Part shown: positions 35,173 through 46,737 of the stretch, piece by piece
Numbering within the stretch: position 1 is the stretch's first letter
Layout of the letters: every line of letters begins with the position of its first letter
NCBI GenBank assembly: GCA_033964015.1
Contig: CM066913.1
Span: 21,785,854-21,849,853 of the forward strand
Origin: Scolanthus callimorphus
Lineage: Eukaryota > Cnidaria > Anthozoa > Actiniaria > Edwardsiidae
Direction: 5' to 3'
Length of the DNA stretch: 64,000 bases
The notes under the pieces: generated by a model
What the model was told of the DNA's origin: nothing
Database searches by the model: none
Seen by the model: only the letters and a program-made list of their open reading frames with translations
Translations under genes and position numbers: made by a program

Positions 35173-35698
35173 AGAATATACAGGACATGGAGGGGTAGAG
35201 CTGCTGCAGGCTTCGGTTGCTGAAGATCTGGAAGAATATGCAGGATAGTATCGTGTGGGTACGAGGAAATACTTGTTTTAGCCAGATGACAGTGAGAGCA
35301 CTAGCAAATGCGATTTTTGTCTCCAGAAAAAAAACTGTAGTTCACGGGACTAAAGTAACTGCAATGTAAAGTATAAGCATTATTACGTTTATCACCAAGG
35401 TAGAAAAGGGAGAATCACAATTTTTGGGCTCTCTTTCGGGGAGGGCCTATATTTTCTGGGCTCTAAACAGGGGAGGGCCTAAAATTTTTGGGCTTTGCTA
35501 TCTCCAAATTTACCGGCCCTCCTCCCCCCCCCCCCCCCCCCCCCCCCATTAGTTAATGACCGCTCCCCTATAAAAAAATATCTTCACCGTGCGAATTATC
35601 AATGCAAATTGGAAAGACCAGTGCGCAAACTCACATTCGTGAATCCATGATTGTCCATGTGGGATCCAAGACGATCTTTGACATGCGCTTTCACTTAC

Positions 35699-37625
35699 GC
35701 ATGGCCGACCCTCAAGCGTGCAGTACCATGAATTATTGCCCCGCCAGACTTCAATGCGGCAATTAGGGCAGCCATGACGAATGGGACTGGTCACAAAGCT
35801 CAGGTCGCGTGGCTCATACATCTGGTCTCCAGGCAACACAGGTGCTATGCTGTTGTTGTTCGGGTCCACCTATAAATGAAGAGAACAGATTGTAATTGAC
35901 CCCTTTACTATGAAGTCATATCAAAACACTCTATTGTTTTAGTGCTATGATTCATGGTCGCCAGAGGGGAGAGCAGCATTAAGAAATGATCAAAACAAAA
36001 TTAATGCATGAAAACGCCATTCATGATGGTTAGACTGCAGAATACCCCTCGCTGATTTGAATGATGAATTGATCCTTTTGTTTCTATAAGAACTTCAGAG
36101 AGATGCAAATCAGCGCAGGGGAATTCTGCAGTCGCTCCCGTATGATATCTCTTTTTTGTGGAAATTGAGGAACAGCTCATACGATTCAAGTATATTCTAA
36201 GTCTGCAGTCGGTAGATTCCGCCGAAAATAGCACTCAAAAAGGCGATATCGAATGCTTTTTCCGTGCTATTTTCTAGAGGAATCTAGCTTCAATCCTATA
36301 TTTAACCATTATCCTGCGAGATTGCGCAGAATATCGTCTGATACTTAGCCGACGAGGGACGAAGTCCCGAGTTGGCTAAAATCAGACGATATTCTGCAAA
36401 ATCGAGCAGGATAATGGTTTTATTATTCAGGACATCGATAGCACAAAAACCCCCGAAAAAAGTGACTTTTGTGTATTATTTACGAGCTCAAAACATCACA
36501 TTTTCCTCAGAGACGGATATCGCAGGATAGCTGTCATGTACAGAAGACAGCTATTGGCGTTCCAATGACCATATTTGGGCAGTGCATCGATGTGCTGAAT
36601 AATAAAATCCCATAGCTGCAGTTCTTACGCGCGCGCTGATTGGCTAAAGACGAGTGAAATTGATCGTGGAATTCAATGGTTGACAACAGGGTTACCCGCG
36701 CGCAAAGAAAGATTATCAAAGCTCGAATCATTACTAGGGCCGTAGCTAGCGGGGGGGCAGAGGGGGCAGTTGCCCCCCCAGCGAAGTAAATTTTTTAGTG
36801 TCAACATGTGGGGAAAAACCTGCTTGCCCCCCCTCCCCCCAGCAAATACAAAGAATGACCAAGGCTTGCCTCCGCCCCCCCCCCCCCCCCCCAGACAAAA
36901 ATTTCTAGCTACGGCCTTGCATTACAAAATATATCAAATCTTTGACATGGGATTCAAGAAAAATTCATAATCACTCAACTAGTGAAATTCACTCTTCATG
37001 CGATGAATTTATCTAGAATTCACTATATCCCCTCCCCGAGTTCTCTGAGGCTGGCCACTGCCTTGTCCTACCATCAGCTAGATGACATTATTTTCGAAAG
37101 ATAACAAATTCGACGCGAATCTAATTCGACGTAGGCCTATGGGCAAGCAAATTGCAATGTAACTGGGAACGTGACAGTAAAAGCTGCATATTTATGTCCT
37201 ACCTGCATTTTCAAATTCGGTGCGTCAGGCGAAACGACTTCACTACTTTCTTGAGCGACTTCTATAACTTGTTCGACTTGGTACTTCCTTTCCTTGCGGC
37301 TTTGCCAGCGAAACGCGAACACGGCGGAAAACAGAAAAATTGCCAAGAAGACAACAGGGAGCAAAATTCCAAGAGTATCTTCCCTTCCGCTTGAGGCTAA
37401 ATGCCAAGGCCTACCATCTTGGGAAGTTTCCGTAGGGAAATATCGCTCCGTGTTCAATATCCTCCAATAATCGTCAACAATTACAAATTTTGACTTGTTT
37501 CTTTGATGTTGTGAACTGTTCGATCCATTTTTCCCATCTATCGAGCCGAAGTTAGCCTTGGCAATAGAGTCTTTTGAGATGCTACCTACATAAATACGAG
37601 ATACCCTTGACGCATTTGAAGGCAT
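35699..37625 (-). CDS. Single-pass membrane protein, partial, unrecognised
   Basis: Exon 37203-37625 starts at an ATG and ends ATGCAG|GTAGGAC. Exon 35699-35869 follows in phase 0 and ends TGC|GTAAGTG. The first exon encodes a polar N-terminal region with possible N-glycosylation sites, one clear transmembrane helix (LLPVVFLAIFLFSAVFAF) and a basic stop-transfer segment (RWQSRKERKYQ). The second carries a cysteine cluster (HGCPNC ... NSWYC ... RPC). The charge bias puts the C-terminus in the cytosol, while the cysteines would suit an extracellular domain, so topology is unresolved. There is no classical signal peptide, and further exons may exist on both sides. Confidence 0.55.
36298..36425. 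repeat. Palindrome of about 125 bp
   Basis: ACCATTATCCTGCGAG at the left is inverted as GAGCAGGATAATGGT at the right, and AGAATATCGTCTGAT pairs with ATCAGACGATATTCT. It lies in the intron of the membrane-protein gene. Confidence 0.7.
36737..36920. mobile_element. Element with AGGGCCGTAGCTAGC ends
   Basis: AGGGCCGTAGCTAGC and GCTACGGCCTTGC are the inverted ends. G-rich and C-rich tracts (GGGGGGGCAGAGGGGGCAGT) fill the middle. Same family as 34938-35172. Confidence 0.65.
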
Positions 37626-38410
37626 ATTTCTTTACAATATACCGAGCGACATTTTTGTCATTAACACGAAATTTGGGCTCTTTTTCGATGTGTCGAGTCT
37701 GTACGTTCATAAGAATAATGAGAGCGTTTGCTTCTTCGGCGTTAATGAATTGATCCCTTGAGATTCAAAAACAAGAGGCCATTAAGATGGAAAGTATTAG
37801 GGAAATTTTACCGTGCATGGTTGTTTTGTACCTTTTCTTTCATTGAAAGGATTGCGGTTTATAGATCTAAGGACATTTTGAAGCTTTCGTCAAAGTAGAG
37901 GATCAAAAGGCTCTGGCTAGCTTTTTTTAACGAATGAATCGCTTTATTTAATTTGAAAATAATGATGGGGCGTTTCCTGACCATGGAAAATTGCGACGAA
38001 ACGTTTAACTTAAAAGGTGTGCATAGTATTATTGTAGAGACTGTACTCTCCTAGAAAGTCAGAGGATGATAAACATGAAACGTATACTGTAGCTCCAGCG
38101 GGTTACCCAGGAACGTTTTTTAGATTACAAATAATACTAAAATAATACAGATTTTGATGTTTTCAATTTTTTTAAAGTTTGCCTAGGTCAATGGGCTCCT
38201 CAGAAGCTCCTGCATGGAATCATTAGTTACCTTGCACTACGGCACCTTTATTAGAAAGACTTCTAGATTATGTAATGATAAGATCAAAGTATTAGTAGAA
38301 ACCCACCCGTGAATAGCGAAAATGAAACCTGCTGACGTTACGAGCCTCGTTAACTATCTATTTGCGAATGAAATGTTTCCCGAGGCCGAAGCTGATGTTG
38401 CAACAAATTT

Positions 38411-38485
38411 GTGGTTGGGATCCGAGATCCAGAGTATGGGATCCGGGATCCAGAGGTGTGGGATCCGGGATCCATGGGTAGTGGT
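38411..38485. repeat. GGGATCCGGGATCCA tandem words
   Basis: Three to four imperfect copies of GGGATCCGGGATCCAGAG. Immediately right, 38,540-38,625 is a loose palindrome around ATATCAACGGATAA and TTATCCACTGATAT. Confidence 0.6.
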
Positions 38486-39705
38486 CTAGGGTCCAAGATA
38501 CAAAGAAAGGGCGTGTCTCCTGAAAGATTGGACAAAGTTATATCAACGGATAAAACTTACATGTTGTATAGGTTTTGTTCAGGATTTATCCGTTGGATAA
38601 GCGCTTATCCACTGATATAACTCTTAACTGGCCTTCTAGGAACCGGCCCCAGGAGTTTTCATCAAAACTATCTTGGTGTCAGTTTTTTTCGAAACCGGAA
38701 GTTCGAAGTTCGGAAACCGGAAGCAAATCTGCTGCATCGTGCGTGCCGAGTTGCGCGCACCGCGCGTTTTTCCCGCTCTTTCGGTCTTTGTTTTTTTGAC
38801 TTGGCGCTTGTTGCTTCGTCCTCGAAGAACTTCAAGAGATCCTCGAAATACGGTAAGCTTCCGAGGATTCTGCTATCATTTTACTCCAGAATGATTACTA
38901 TTGTCACCAGGAACCTGTCGAGATGAAAACGATAGCGTTTGCACGAGACAAGGGTGAAAAATTATTGCCGAAACGTCTGTGATGCGTTCAGCTTTCGACC
39001 TCGGCATCGGCCCCCTTTTGGCCGGAAAGGCATTGGCTGCATGTTGAGCATTCATAAGCGAAATCTAAGCAACCATTGTACAGAGACAGAATTAGAGACC
39101 AAGCTTTATGCTCAAATTTCCAGGAAAGACCTGTTTCTAAATCCTGGCCGAACCAAATAAACAAGCGCTGTTCGCATGTTTTCAAATTTTCACACATTTG
39201 ATTTGAGAAGACTCGCTCTGACAGCTGATAGCTATTCACAAGCTGTAGCTACCACAAGCCGGCTATTATCAGCTATTGTTCATGCTTAAAGTACTCCAAA
39301 AGGTTCCCATTTCCATTGATAATTTAGAGCCAGACTTCTTTTAACAAACAGATTGGAACAGATTGCGATCTCGAATTTGCGCCTCAAATTTACAAATTCG
39401 CCCAGCTAAGGGAAGCCAAGTCTCCCCTCGTTTCAGTTTGTGTCGAGTCAAGGTAAAAAGTTATGTTCAAATTTAAAATTCTTCATGGACAAGCCTTACT
39501 AGTCTCAAAGTCAGCAAGGCTTGTCCATGAAGAATTTCAACAAATGAAATTCTCCCCCATTTGAGACATGCTCCCCCAATTTGAAAATGAAAATGATATC
39601 ACCACTGCCTTAATCCAGTTAAGGTCCTTTCTCTGACCAGAGTTAGCTTAGTAGTTTTGTTCTGACAGTACCTACTTATTGTTTCACGGTTTTCTAGGGA
39701 TCAGT

Positions 39706-41419
39706 ATGAGTTCTGGAGGTGGATGGCTGAAGGCTTCAGAAGCAAAGAAGCAGTACTTCCTTACCACATTAGACCTGGAAGATTTAGATTACAAGACCCC
39801 AGTCTACCATGGATGGGGCATGGGTAGACCCTCCAAGTATTATGACCCTCAAGAACTGAAAAGAAAAGCAGAAGCAAAACATGGAATAGAAGGATTCCAA
39901 GCTAAACTCCAAGGCCGAGAAAACAGAGAAAGAAAGAGACAGCAGAAAGAAGTAAAAGAGGCCGAGGAAGCCAGGAGCTACGCAGCCAAGAAAGCAAAGC
40001 TTATACAAGAAAACCCCAACAGGTAATTTCCCATAAAAAGGTGCCTTTGGGAATTGTGAGCATGCACTCAATACAACAATATAAGGATGTCCATATAGAC
40101 CCTTTTAATAAGTCCAGTCACGCATGTTTTCCGCGAATGATGTCAAATTTATTCTTTTGAAATGTGTTCAGTAGAGCAGAAATTGAAAAGAATAAATTTG
40201 ACATCATACACGGAAAACATGCATGACAGGACTTATTAAAAGGGTCTATTCGGAGGCTATCATGTTCAAATACTGGTAGGAGGTTCTTATGTCCAAATAT
40301 GAGTTTCATTTGCATTTATACACATTGCTTCTTTATATTCTAGAACGTATTGCAAATAATCTGGCCCCATGCCACTAACCTTGTCCCCTTAAGAGCATCC
40401 AGGAGTATTCATGCAATCATATTGCTCCAATGCATGTGGGATCATTTGTGCATGTCATTTAGATTACTGTATACTACAATAGATTGAAGCAATGTGTAAA
40501 AATGCAAATGAACCTCATATTTTGACACGAGAGCCTCCTACAGTGTATGTGGACATAAGAGCCTCCTATATGGACATTTTTATATGGAAGTCGTATGATG
40601 GATACTTATGTCAAAAAGGGGGCAGACTGCCTAATGGGTCCTCATGATATTACGCTGTCATATTTTCATTTTATTCTCAGGTTTAATACAATCTCAGTAT
40701 TTTGTATTTGTCTGTTCTGTTTAACAGAGTCAAAGAATTCATAACTGATTTGGAGAGTCTTGTTGCCCTTACGAAGAAGTGTGATTCTGAACAGCTTCAA
40801 CAACTAATCTTAATGGCTGGGGAGACAAGTGAAGGTTTCATGGGAACCATAAATCAAATAAAGGATGTGGCCATGCTTCCCAGAAACAAATTTGGAGAGT
40901 TGAAGCAAAACTTGCAAAGCTATTGATACAAATCCTGAAAATACTTTGAAAAAGTCCATGGAAAGGCATAAAAGGGATGTAGAAGAACATAAGAAGCAGA
41001 AAGAGGTAAATGAAGAGGCTTTGGATGTTCACTGGAACTTAGAAGTTACCAGCCCACCCAGCAGCATTGGTGAAACTGGTTATGTCTGGTTTACATGGCA
41101 AAATGGTTTGCTAACAGATGGTGAAATAGTGATGAATGATGGTTCGTTTTCTCATGTGCATGAATTCAAGGGAGAATCTAGCATTAGCAGTAAAACCATG
41201 GAGTTTAACACCCAGTTAAGAGAGCAAGGGCAGTTACTCAAAGGCTCATTGAGTGTGTCTGTCACCGAAGATGCACAAGACCCAGGAGGGCTTGCAATGA
41301 CAGGAGTGTATCACCAAGGCTTTAAAGCAATGCCAGGACTACCATCTGTCTACAGATTTAATGGCAAGGCCAAAAAGAAGAGAACTCCAGTACACAATAC
41401 CACATCTCCCAAAAGCTGA
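39706..41419 (+). CDS. XPA-C-like domain protein with coiled-coil and beta-rich tail
   Basis: Coding exons are 39706-40022 and 40728-41419, joined in phase 2. A 5' UTR exon probably ends at 38850 (AAATACG|GTAAGC), since TTTCTAG precedes the ATG. Residues 8-30 (KASEAKKQYFLTTLDLEDLD) resemble the start of the XPA C-terminal DNA-binding domain (K-T-E-A-K...Y-L...DL). A lysine/glutamate-rich helical segment follows, and the last 130 residues look beta-rich. DNA or nucleic-acid binding is inferred. The frame stops at 40924 but is open again immediately after. Two single-base losses within about 20 bases, near 40,898 and 40,918, would explain it. Confidence 0.65.
40093..40250. mobile_element. MITE in the XPA-like gene intron
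   Basis: TAGACCCTTTTAATAAGTCC is mirrored by GGACTTATTAAAAGGGTCTA with arms of about 60 bp, including TGTCAAATTTATTCTTTT. About 158 bp overall, no coding capacity. Confidence 0.8.
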
Positions 41420-41747
41420 CTACCAGCAGCACTGTTTCTTGCCCTACCATTGTCATTGAGTGACCTGGACAGCAATTCTGTTTCCATATCCTGATAACCA
41501 GTAGCCTGCATAGCTGCTCTAAATGGGAGGGAAGTTGAGGAAAAGAGAACATTTCGCAAGTTAAGCCCCTCTCATCTGCTTGCTCGATTTTCTATCCTCG
41601 TTGACCCCATCCTCTCCCTTTAGAGCTGCTGAACAGGATAATATCCTGGCTTACATTCCAAAGTCTAAAAACAGACTTAAAGGTTTATGGAAAGCAGAAC
41701 TTAATTGACTGTCTTGTTGTAAGCTACATTTTGGTGCAATAGATGTA

Positions 41748-41753
41748 AATAAA
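41748..41753 (+). terminator. Poly(A) signal AATAAA of the XPA-like gene
   Basis: Canonical hexamer about 330 bases past the stop codon, in an AT-rich stretch. Confidence 0.5.
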
Positions 41754-42517
41754 TTTTGTACCTAAGAGATCCTTTGGAACATTTTATATTGTTTTGTTTA
41801 ATATTTACAAAGAAAACATTCTTACATATTATAAATTGTTGATGTTTTATACAGTAATTTACAATAGTGCACATTGATACAACAAGAACTAGCATTTCAG
41901 TTAGTACTCTAGTACCTAAATAAAAATCGTGAACATACAATGTACTGCCTATTGCAAATGATTTCCAAACAGTCACATTTTAATTGTGTAAAATGGTGTA
42001 GAAATCACATTTTCTGGCATTAAAACAAAAGGGAGGCAGCTCGATACAATATTTTTGCACATATACCGGTATGTACCCTATGCCCAGTGGAATCACAAAA
42101 GGGCCACACCATGCTAAGGGCCCAAATGACATTGCCAAAACTAACAAAATTTTTATCACAGGAGAAAATTGTGTAAAAACAATGGTTTTGGTAGCATGTT
42201 TCGATTAATGTGTGAACACTAACAAAACCATTAATGGTTTTACACATTTTTTTCCTGTTGGGGGGGGGGGGGGTCAATTTTCCCAGAAAATGGTATCTTT
42301 TATAGGGTGTTCGCAGCAAAAAATGTGAGATGCTAGTGCTGGTACTTGGTAGGCTGCATTCCCAGCCGTTAATTCTTGCACAATCGTGGCTGGAATTTGC
42401 GAGCCATACTACTAGTAGTGAAAAGTGTCGGATTTGAAAGCCAGAAAATGGCAAATGACCAGACCAGAAAACGTTTTTGGGTATACAAACTGACCTACTA
42501 GTGTGATTTGACTAAAA

Positions 42518-42561
42518 CAATTATTCCTCTTGCCCTCATGGCCTCTGAGTCAATAGCCCAT

Positions 42562-42592
<31 letters not shown>

Positions 42593-42620
42593 GAGCCCAT
42601 TCGGGCTCGAGGAATAATTG
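42518..42620. repeat. 100-bp palindrome, copy 2
   Basis: CAATTATTCCTCTTGCCC to GGGCTCGAGGAATAATTG with core CAATAGCCCATTCGGCC. Same family as 22493-22592. It ends 40 bases from the TM2D1 stop codon. Confidence 0.75.
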
Positions 42621-42645
42621 CTAAATATACAATAACTAAATATTA

Positions 42646-42651
42646 TTTATT
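42646..42651 (-). terminator. Poly(A) signal AATAAA of TM2D1
   Basis: AATAAA on the minus strand begins about 10 bases after the TM2D1 stop codon. If used, the 3' UTR is very short. Confidence 0.45.
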
Positions 42652-42660
42652 ATTATTATA

Positions 42661-45377
42661 TCAGTGTGGTTTATAGTATGTTGCATTATCTTTAACAATG
42701 TGTATTAGCCTTGGTCCATAAAAATCTATCACATAATCTGATCCATCAGCTGGTCCAACAATCTGAACAATAAAAAGGTATGTCAGTGGTAAGTGTTGGA
42801 TCATGAGTCTATCAACCTCCCAAAGTCATTATCTAAAGCTCAGTTTAGTTTTGCACAATCATTTTACATGTAATGGCTAAATATAATATTTGACTAATTA
42901 AACAGGTCACCACTTGTAGACTTTAAGCCTAGTTTCCATATAGTCTTATCGCTGTTGTCAACCGTGAAACAAAATAATAATTTCAATTTCAATTGTTTCA
43001 TGGTCGACTGATGCGACAGATAAGACAGTATGGAAACCAGGCCTTAGGGGGGTAGTTGCTTGTTGTCTGGCCCAGTTACGGATTTACTATTTGTTTTCCA
43101 TTTTTGTTTTTTTATGATCATGGATACTGACAATACCCATCCTGACAATACCCATCTACAGTAGCTCACTAATCATATTGCATTTTGTAGATATCAATGG
43201 CGATTTTGTGTACAAAATTGACAGTTACTCTCGAGTGGTTTTAGAACTGATTCAGTGTCTCCTAAAATTTAGAACTGAAGGCCAATGATCACCTCTATAC
43301 AGGGTTTCCAATTAATATACTGATTTTGGAGTCAAGCCTAATATTACGAGAAGGGTTTTAATGATCATTATTTACCTGAGTTGCTATTAATAGAACATCC
43401 ACCAACTGAAATATGAAGAAGAATCCTAGAGTGCAGAACTTGAGCAAACCTGCAATGTTCACAAATTTTTAATATGATTCCAACATGGTCATAAAATAAT
43501 GGCAAGCATAATGTAGCTGTCAACTCTTCCACATTGTGTGGTTCCATCCCACCCCCACAGAAGGGATTGGAAATTACAGAGGGGTGGGGGTCAATTTACC
43601 TGATTTCTTCCAATACTATATTTTCCTTTGGAAATCCCAGAGGGGTGGTGGTCACTTCTCAACACCCTTCTGTGAGAGGGAGGGGCAGGGATATTTTCTG
43701 GAACCACACATTTAGGAAGGAGTCTCAAGTTAAAAGTGTGTTTCATTCATATAAAGCAGATTTCAGATGACTGTCACAAGTACAGGTAATTCCTCTGGAA
43801 TTACTTTGTAATTACTCCAACCTATAGGTTTTATTCAGAATTGGTGTACTAATAACTTAGATACTAGATTTTTATTGGAACCATGTAACTGAATGAACAT
43901 TTTCTTTTCTTTTTTTAGTAAACTGCTATTTTTATTGGCAAACGAGCCAATGTAACTACACAGTGCGCTACACAGTGTGAATAAAATATGTCTACGTCTA
44001 TGTAAAAATATTTTAATTAACATAACTTCAATAAATTACTTTGCAATTGGTTTTAGGACAGTCATGTGAAAACTGCTCTTTTATTTCCTGCATTTATCAG
44101 GGCTAACATCCTTGGATTTTTCTTATAGATTTCGTGTTGAAAAGTGACCCCACAAACGCACACATCACCACCACCACTCTGGAATTTCCAAAGGAAAATA
44201 CAGTATTTTGTATGTTTGTATGGAAGAAATCAGGTAAATTGACCCCCACCTCTCTGGAATTTCCAATCCCTTCCATTTGGGGGGGGGGGGGGGGGGGGTA
44301 GAGGGGGTGGAATTCTTTCTGGAGCCACACAATACAGTAACTCACCGATTGCAGGGTAACCCAGATAGAACCTATCAATCCCAAACATGCCAAGAAATAT
44401 GGACAGGAGAAGAGCTGTCTCATAAGAATGGCCATTCCTGTATAAAAGAAAATGTTTTATGAGTTTTAAGTACAAATTTAGCGATTTGATAGTGTGGTGG
44501 CCTGTGTTTTGACCGAACAAAGAAATTGTTTCGCATGAGTGCCAGTTGGGGAAACAAACCACAGCAACCCCAGTCAAGTGGAAAAGGTCTATTGTACTTC
44601 AAATATTCATCCTGAGACACCTGTTTTATACAGTGTTACTCGCCCTGATGCTCTGTCCTTCAGAGAAGTGCCCCTTCCTTTAGAAATTTCTAGAAAAAAC
44701 TGCTGTATTTCAAAGTGTTTGCAGGGTAGAAAATACGTACGTAAATCTGCAAGGTACTTCTTGTTCAAATTCAGTGGTATTTTTGCCATTTCTGTTACAT
44801 GTTAGACCAGGAGCTGTATAGCATGACACTAGAAATAAATAATTTGTTACGTCAGTACATTGACATTGTACTTTAGCAATTGGATTAAAATATGCCTATT
44901 GATATTTCTCCAATCCTGTACTGATGCCCCTTGTTTTGTAGGGAAATTTGAGAGAGATTTGAGAATTTTCTATAAATTAATTACCCTCTACTGTGTGCTC
45001 CTTAGTACACCCTCTCGCTGACTGTGTGCTGGGATCTATCTCAGGCTCGTTGCACTGATACGTTCAACAAGTGAAGAAAAACATCTAAGTTATGTATTCA
45101 ACGTAGTTGTGGCTATTACTAATCTATAAGTTATAAAGGAACCTAACAGACCTAATCAACAATTATATTACGGACATAGTAACTACTAATGGCTCAACGC
45201 TACACAAAAAAGTAGTGAACCATAGACAAGGAAATTACTGAAAGGATAGAAGTTCAAAGGATATTGCCCAAGGAGAAGACCGTCGCAGTTGACTTCGGTA
45301 GTTTTGCCTCCTGCATCGTAAAGACATGAAGAAATGAAGAGAACAAGAACTTTGATCACCAAGTGATATTTCGCCAT
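42661..45377 (-). CDS. TM2D1: TM2 domain-containing protein 1, complete
   Basis: Six coding exons: 45265-45377, 44985-45061, 44741-44813, 44346-44437, 43376-43449, 42661-42762. Together they give 531 bases (176 residues plus stop) with every phase closing. Order: signal peptide (KYHLVIKVLVLFISSCL), a cysteine-containing lumenal region with N-T-T glycosylation sites, then the TM2 domain. This has a first helix ending LGMFGIDRFYLGYPAIG (the family's DRF-like turn) and a second helix LLKFCTLGFFFIFQLVDVLL, then the conserved tail IVGPADGSDYVIDFYGPRL. TM2D proteins are two-pass membrane proteins linked to Notch signalling and phagocytosis in flies. The first intron (45062-45264) starts ATATCCTTT and ends AC, a minor-spliceosome type. 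Confidence 0.93.
43530..43712. mobile_element. GGAAATTCCAGAGGGGT element, copy in TM2D1 intron
   Basis: TTGTGTGGTTCCATCCCACC to TCTGGAACCACACATT are inverted ends. The interior carries GGAAATT and CAGAGGGGTGG words. An opposite-orientation relative is at 44141-44332 and relics are near 18,430, 47,370 and 48,600. Confidence 0.65.
43756..44083. mobile_element. MITE family C, copy interrupted by about 190 bp
   Basis: GCAGATTTCAGATGACTGTC at the left and GACAGTCATGTGAAAACTGC at the right match the ends of the compact copies at 48226-48362 and 50761-50893. The inner motif ATTCAGAATTGGTGTA is split from TTACTTTGCAATTGG by inserted sequence. Confidence 0.7.
44141..44332. mobile_element. GGAATTTCC element, opposite orientation
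   Basis: The complement of the element at 43530-43712: TCTCTGGAATTTCCAATCCC and CTGGAATTTCCAAAGGAAAA flank a 22-base G tract. It abuts the TM2D1 exon at 44346 and donor. Confidence 0.6.
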
Positions 45378-45811
45378 CGCTACATTCTTCCAGCTAACGT
45401 CGTACTTGAGGAAATTCGGTAATTATTTTACTTGCCGCCTACTGCAAGTCGCCATCTTGAATGTCTTGAATGTTGCTTTCGAGTGACGAAAATGTCCCAT
45501 GGGGGAGGGGGGAGGGAGCTGGGCTTTTCGCGATTTTTTATTATTATTTTCTCCTCTTCTTAATTCTATTTTATTGAAATTTACAGAAATTGTTGTTAAA
45601 GTTGCAGAGGATGGTGTTTCCTCGTGAGAATCGAAGCTAAAAGCTGTTTACTTCTAGACTCACTTACGTATTTTTGTAACCCTGTGTCCCACTCGGTTCC
45701 AGGTTCTATCGTTTTTCATTCGAAGCGGGAACTTCGATCTGAAGCCATTGCACCGCGAGCAAGAACATGAAATCGTAAAGAGTAACACTGTTTTTATTAC
45801 TGGTAGTACTA

Positions 45812-46687
45812 ATGGAGGCGGTTACTGAGGAAGACGCGAAGAAATGGCTGGGTCTTGCCCAGCAATGGCGGACGTCACAACAACACGGTGAAACCTGGCG
45901 CTATATGGAAGAACTCGCGAAGTTTCTGGAAAAGCTTGAGCTCGAGCTTACGAAACAGGTACAAATACTCGCTCCATGATGAATGTTAAAGGTTTGGAGT
46001 ACATTAAACTCCAGTTGCACACTGCGTGATTCCAGAGTACAGAGTATCGATCCAACGCTACTATTGGAGTTGAGACGCCACCCACTCCTCTCATCCTCGG
46101 AGGCCCAGGGAATTTTTTCCTCTGCTACCCAGCTCGCGAGAAAACGTTAGGAGGAAAATCTCCTGGGTCTCCGAGGATGCACCCCTCTGGAATTTCCTGT
46201 GAAAAATACATAGGAAGTAACTTAAAAGTCAGATTAACACCCCTACCCCCTGGCATCTCCACCCGGGGGGGGGGGGGGGGGGGGGGGGGGGGTTCTTCAC
46301 ATGTCGACCTGATAGGGGTGCTCGTCGTATTTTTTAGGGGTCAAAATCGACTCTCAGGTATTTTTTAGGGGGTATCGGAGAAACGCTGTGGCTTTCACTA
46401 ATACATGGTATTTTTTAGGGGTACGCAAATGAATGAAAGGGTCACAAACCAAGCAAAACGTTTCTCTCTTTCTTTATTCATTTATAGCTCTAAAATAAGC
46501 TTGTTATGAGATGAGAAACAATAAACAATAACAAAAAAGGTTTATTGTTGGTATTTTTTAGGGGTCATTTTGTTTTATAAGGTATTATTTAGGGGGTGGA
46601 TTTTTTATGTCCTGGTATTTTTTAGGGTATATTTTCCGATGTCCCGACGAGCACCCCTATCACTCTTACATGGGAGAACCCCCCCCC

Positions 46688-46737
<50 letters not shown>

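Larger units (their letters stand above)
33838..35570. mobile_element. Large (1.7 kb) member of the GGTCATTA terminal-repeat family
   Basis: TAGGGAGCGGTCATTAACTA on the left mirrors TAGTTAATGACCGCTCCCCT on the right. Just inside both ends are repeated GGGGAGGGCC and TTTTTGGGC words in opposite orientation. The interior contains a 28-base G tract (34527-34554), a separate inserted element (34938-35172) and an acidic open frame. Confidence 0.7.

Noticed and set aside
44420..44620. Extra TM2D1 exon with an acceptor near 44,613
   Set aside because: The exons at 44741-44813 and 44346-44437 join in phase and preserve the conserved protein, leaving no place for it.
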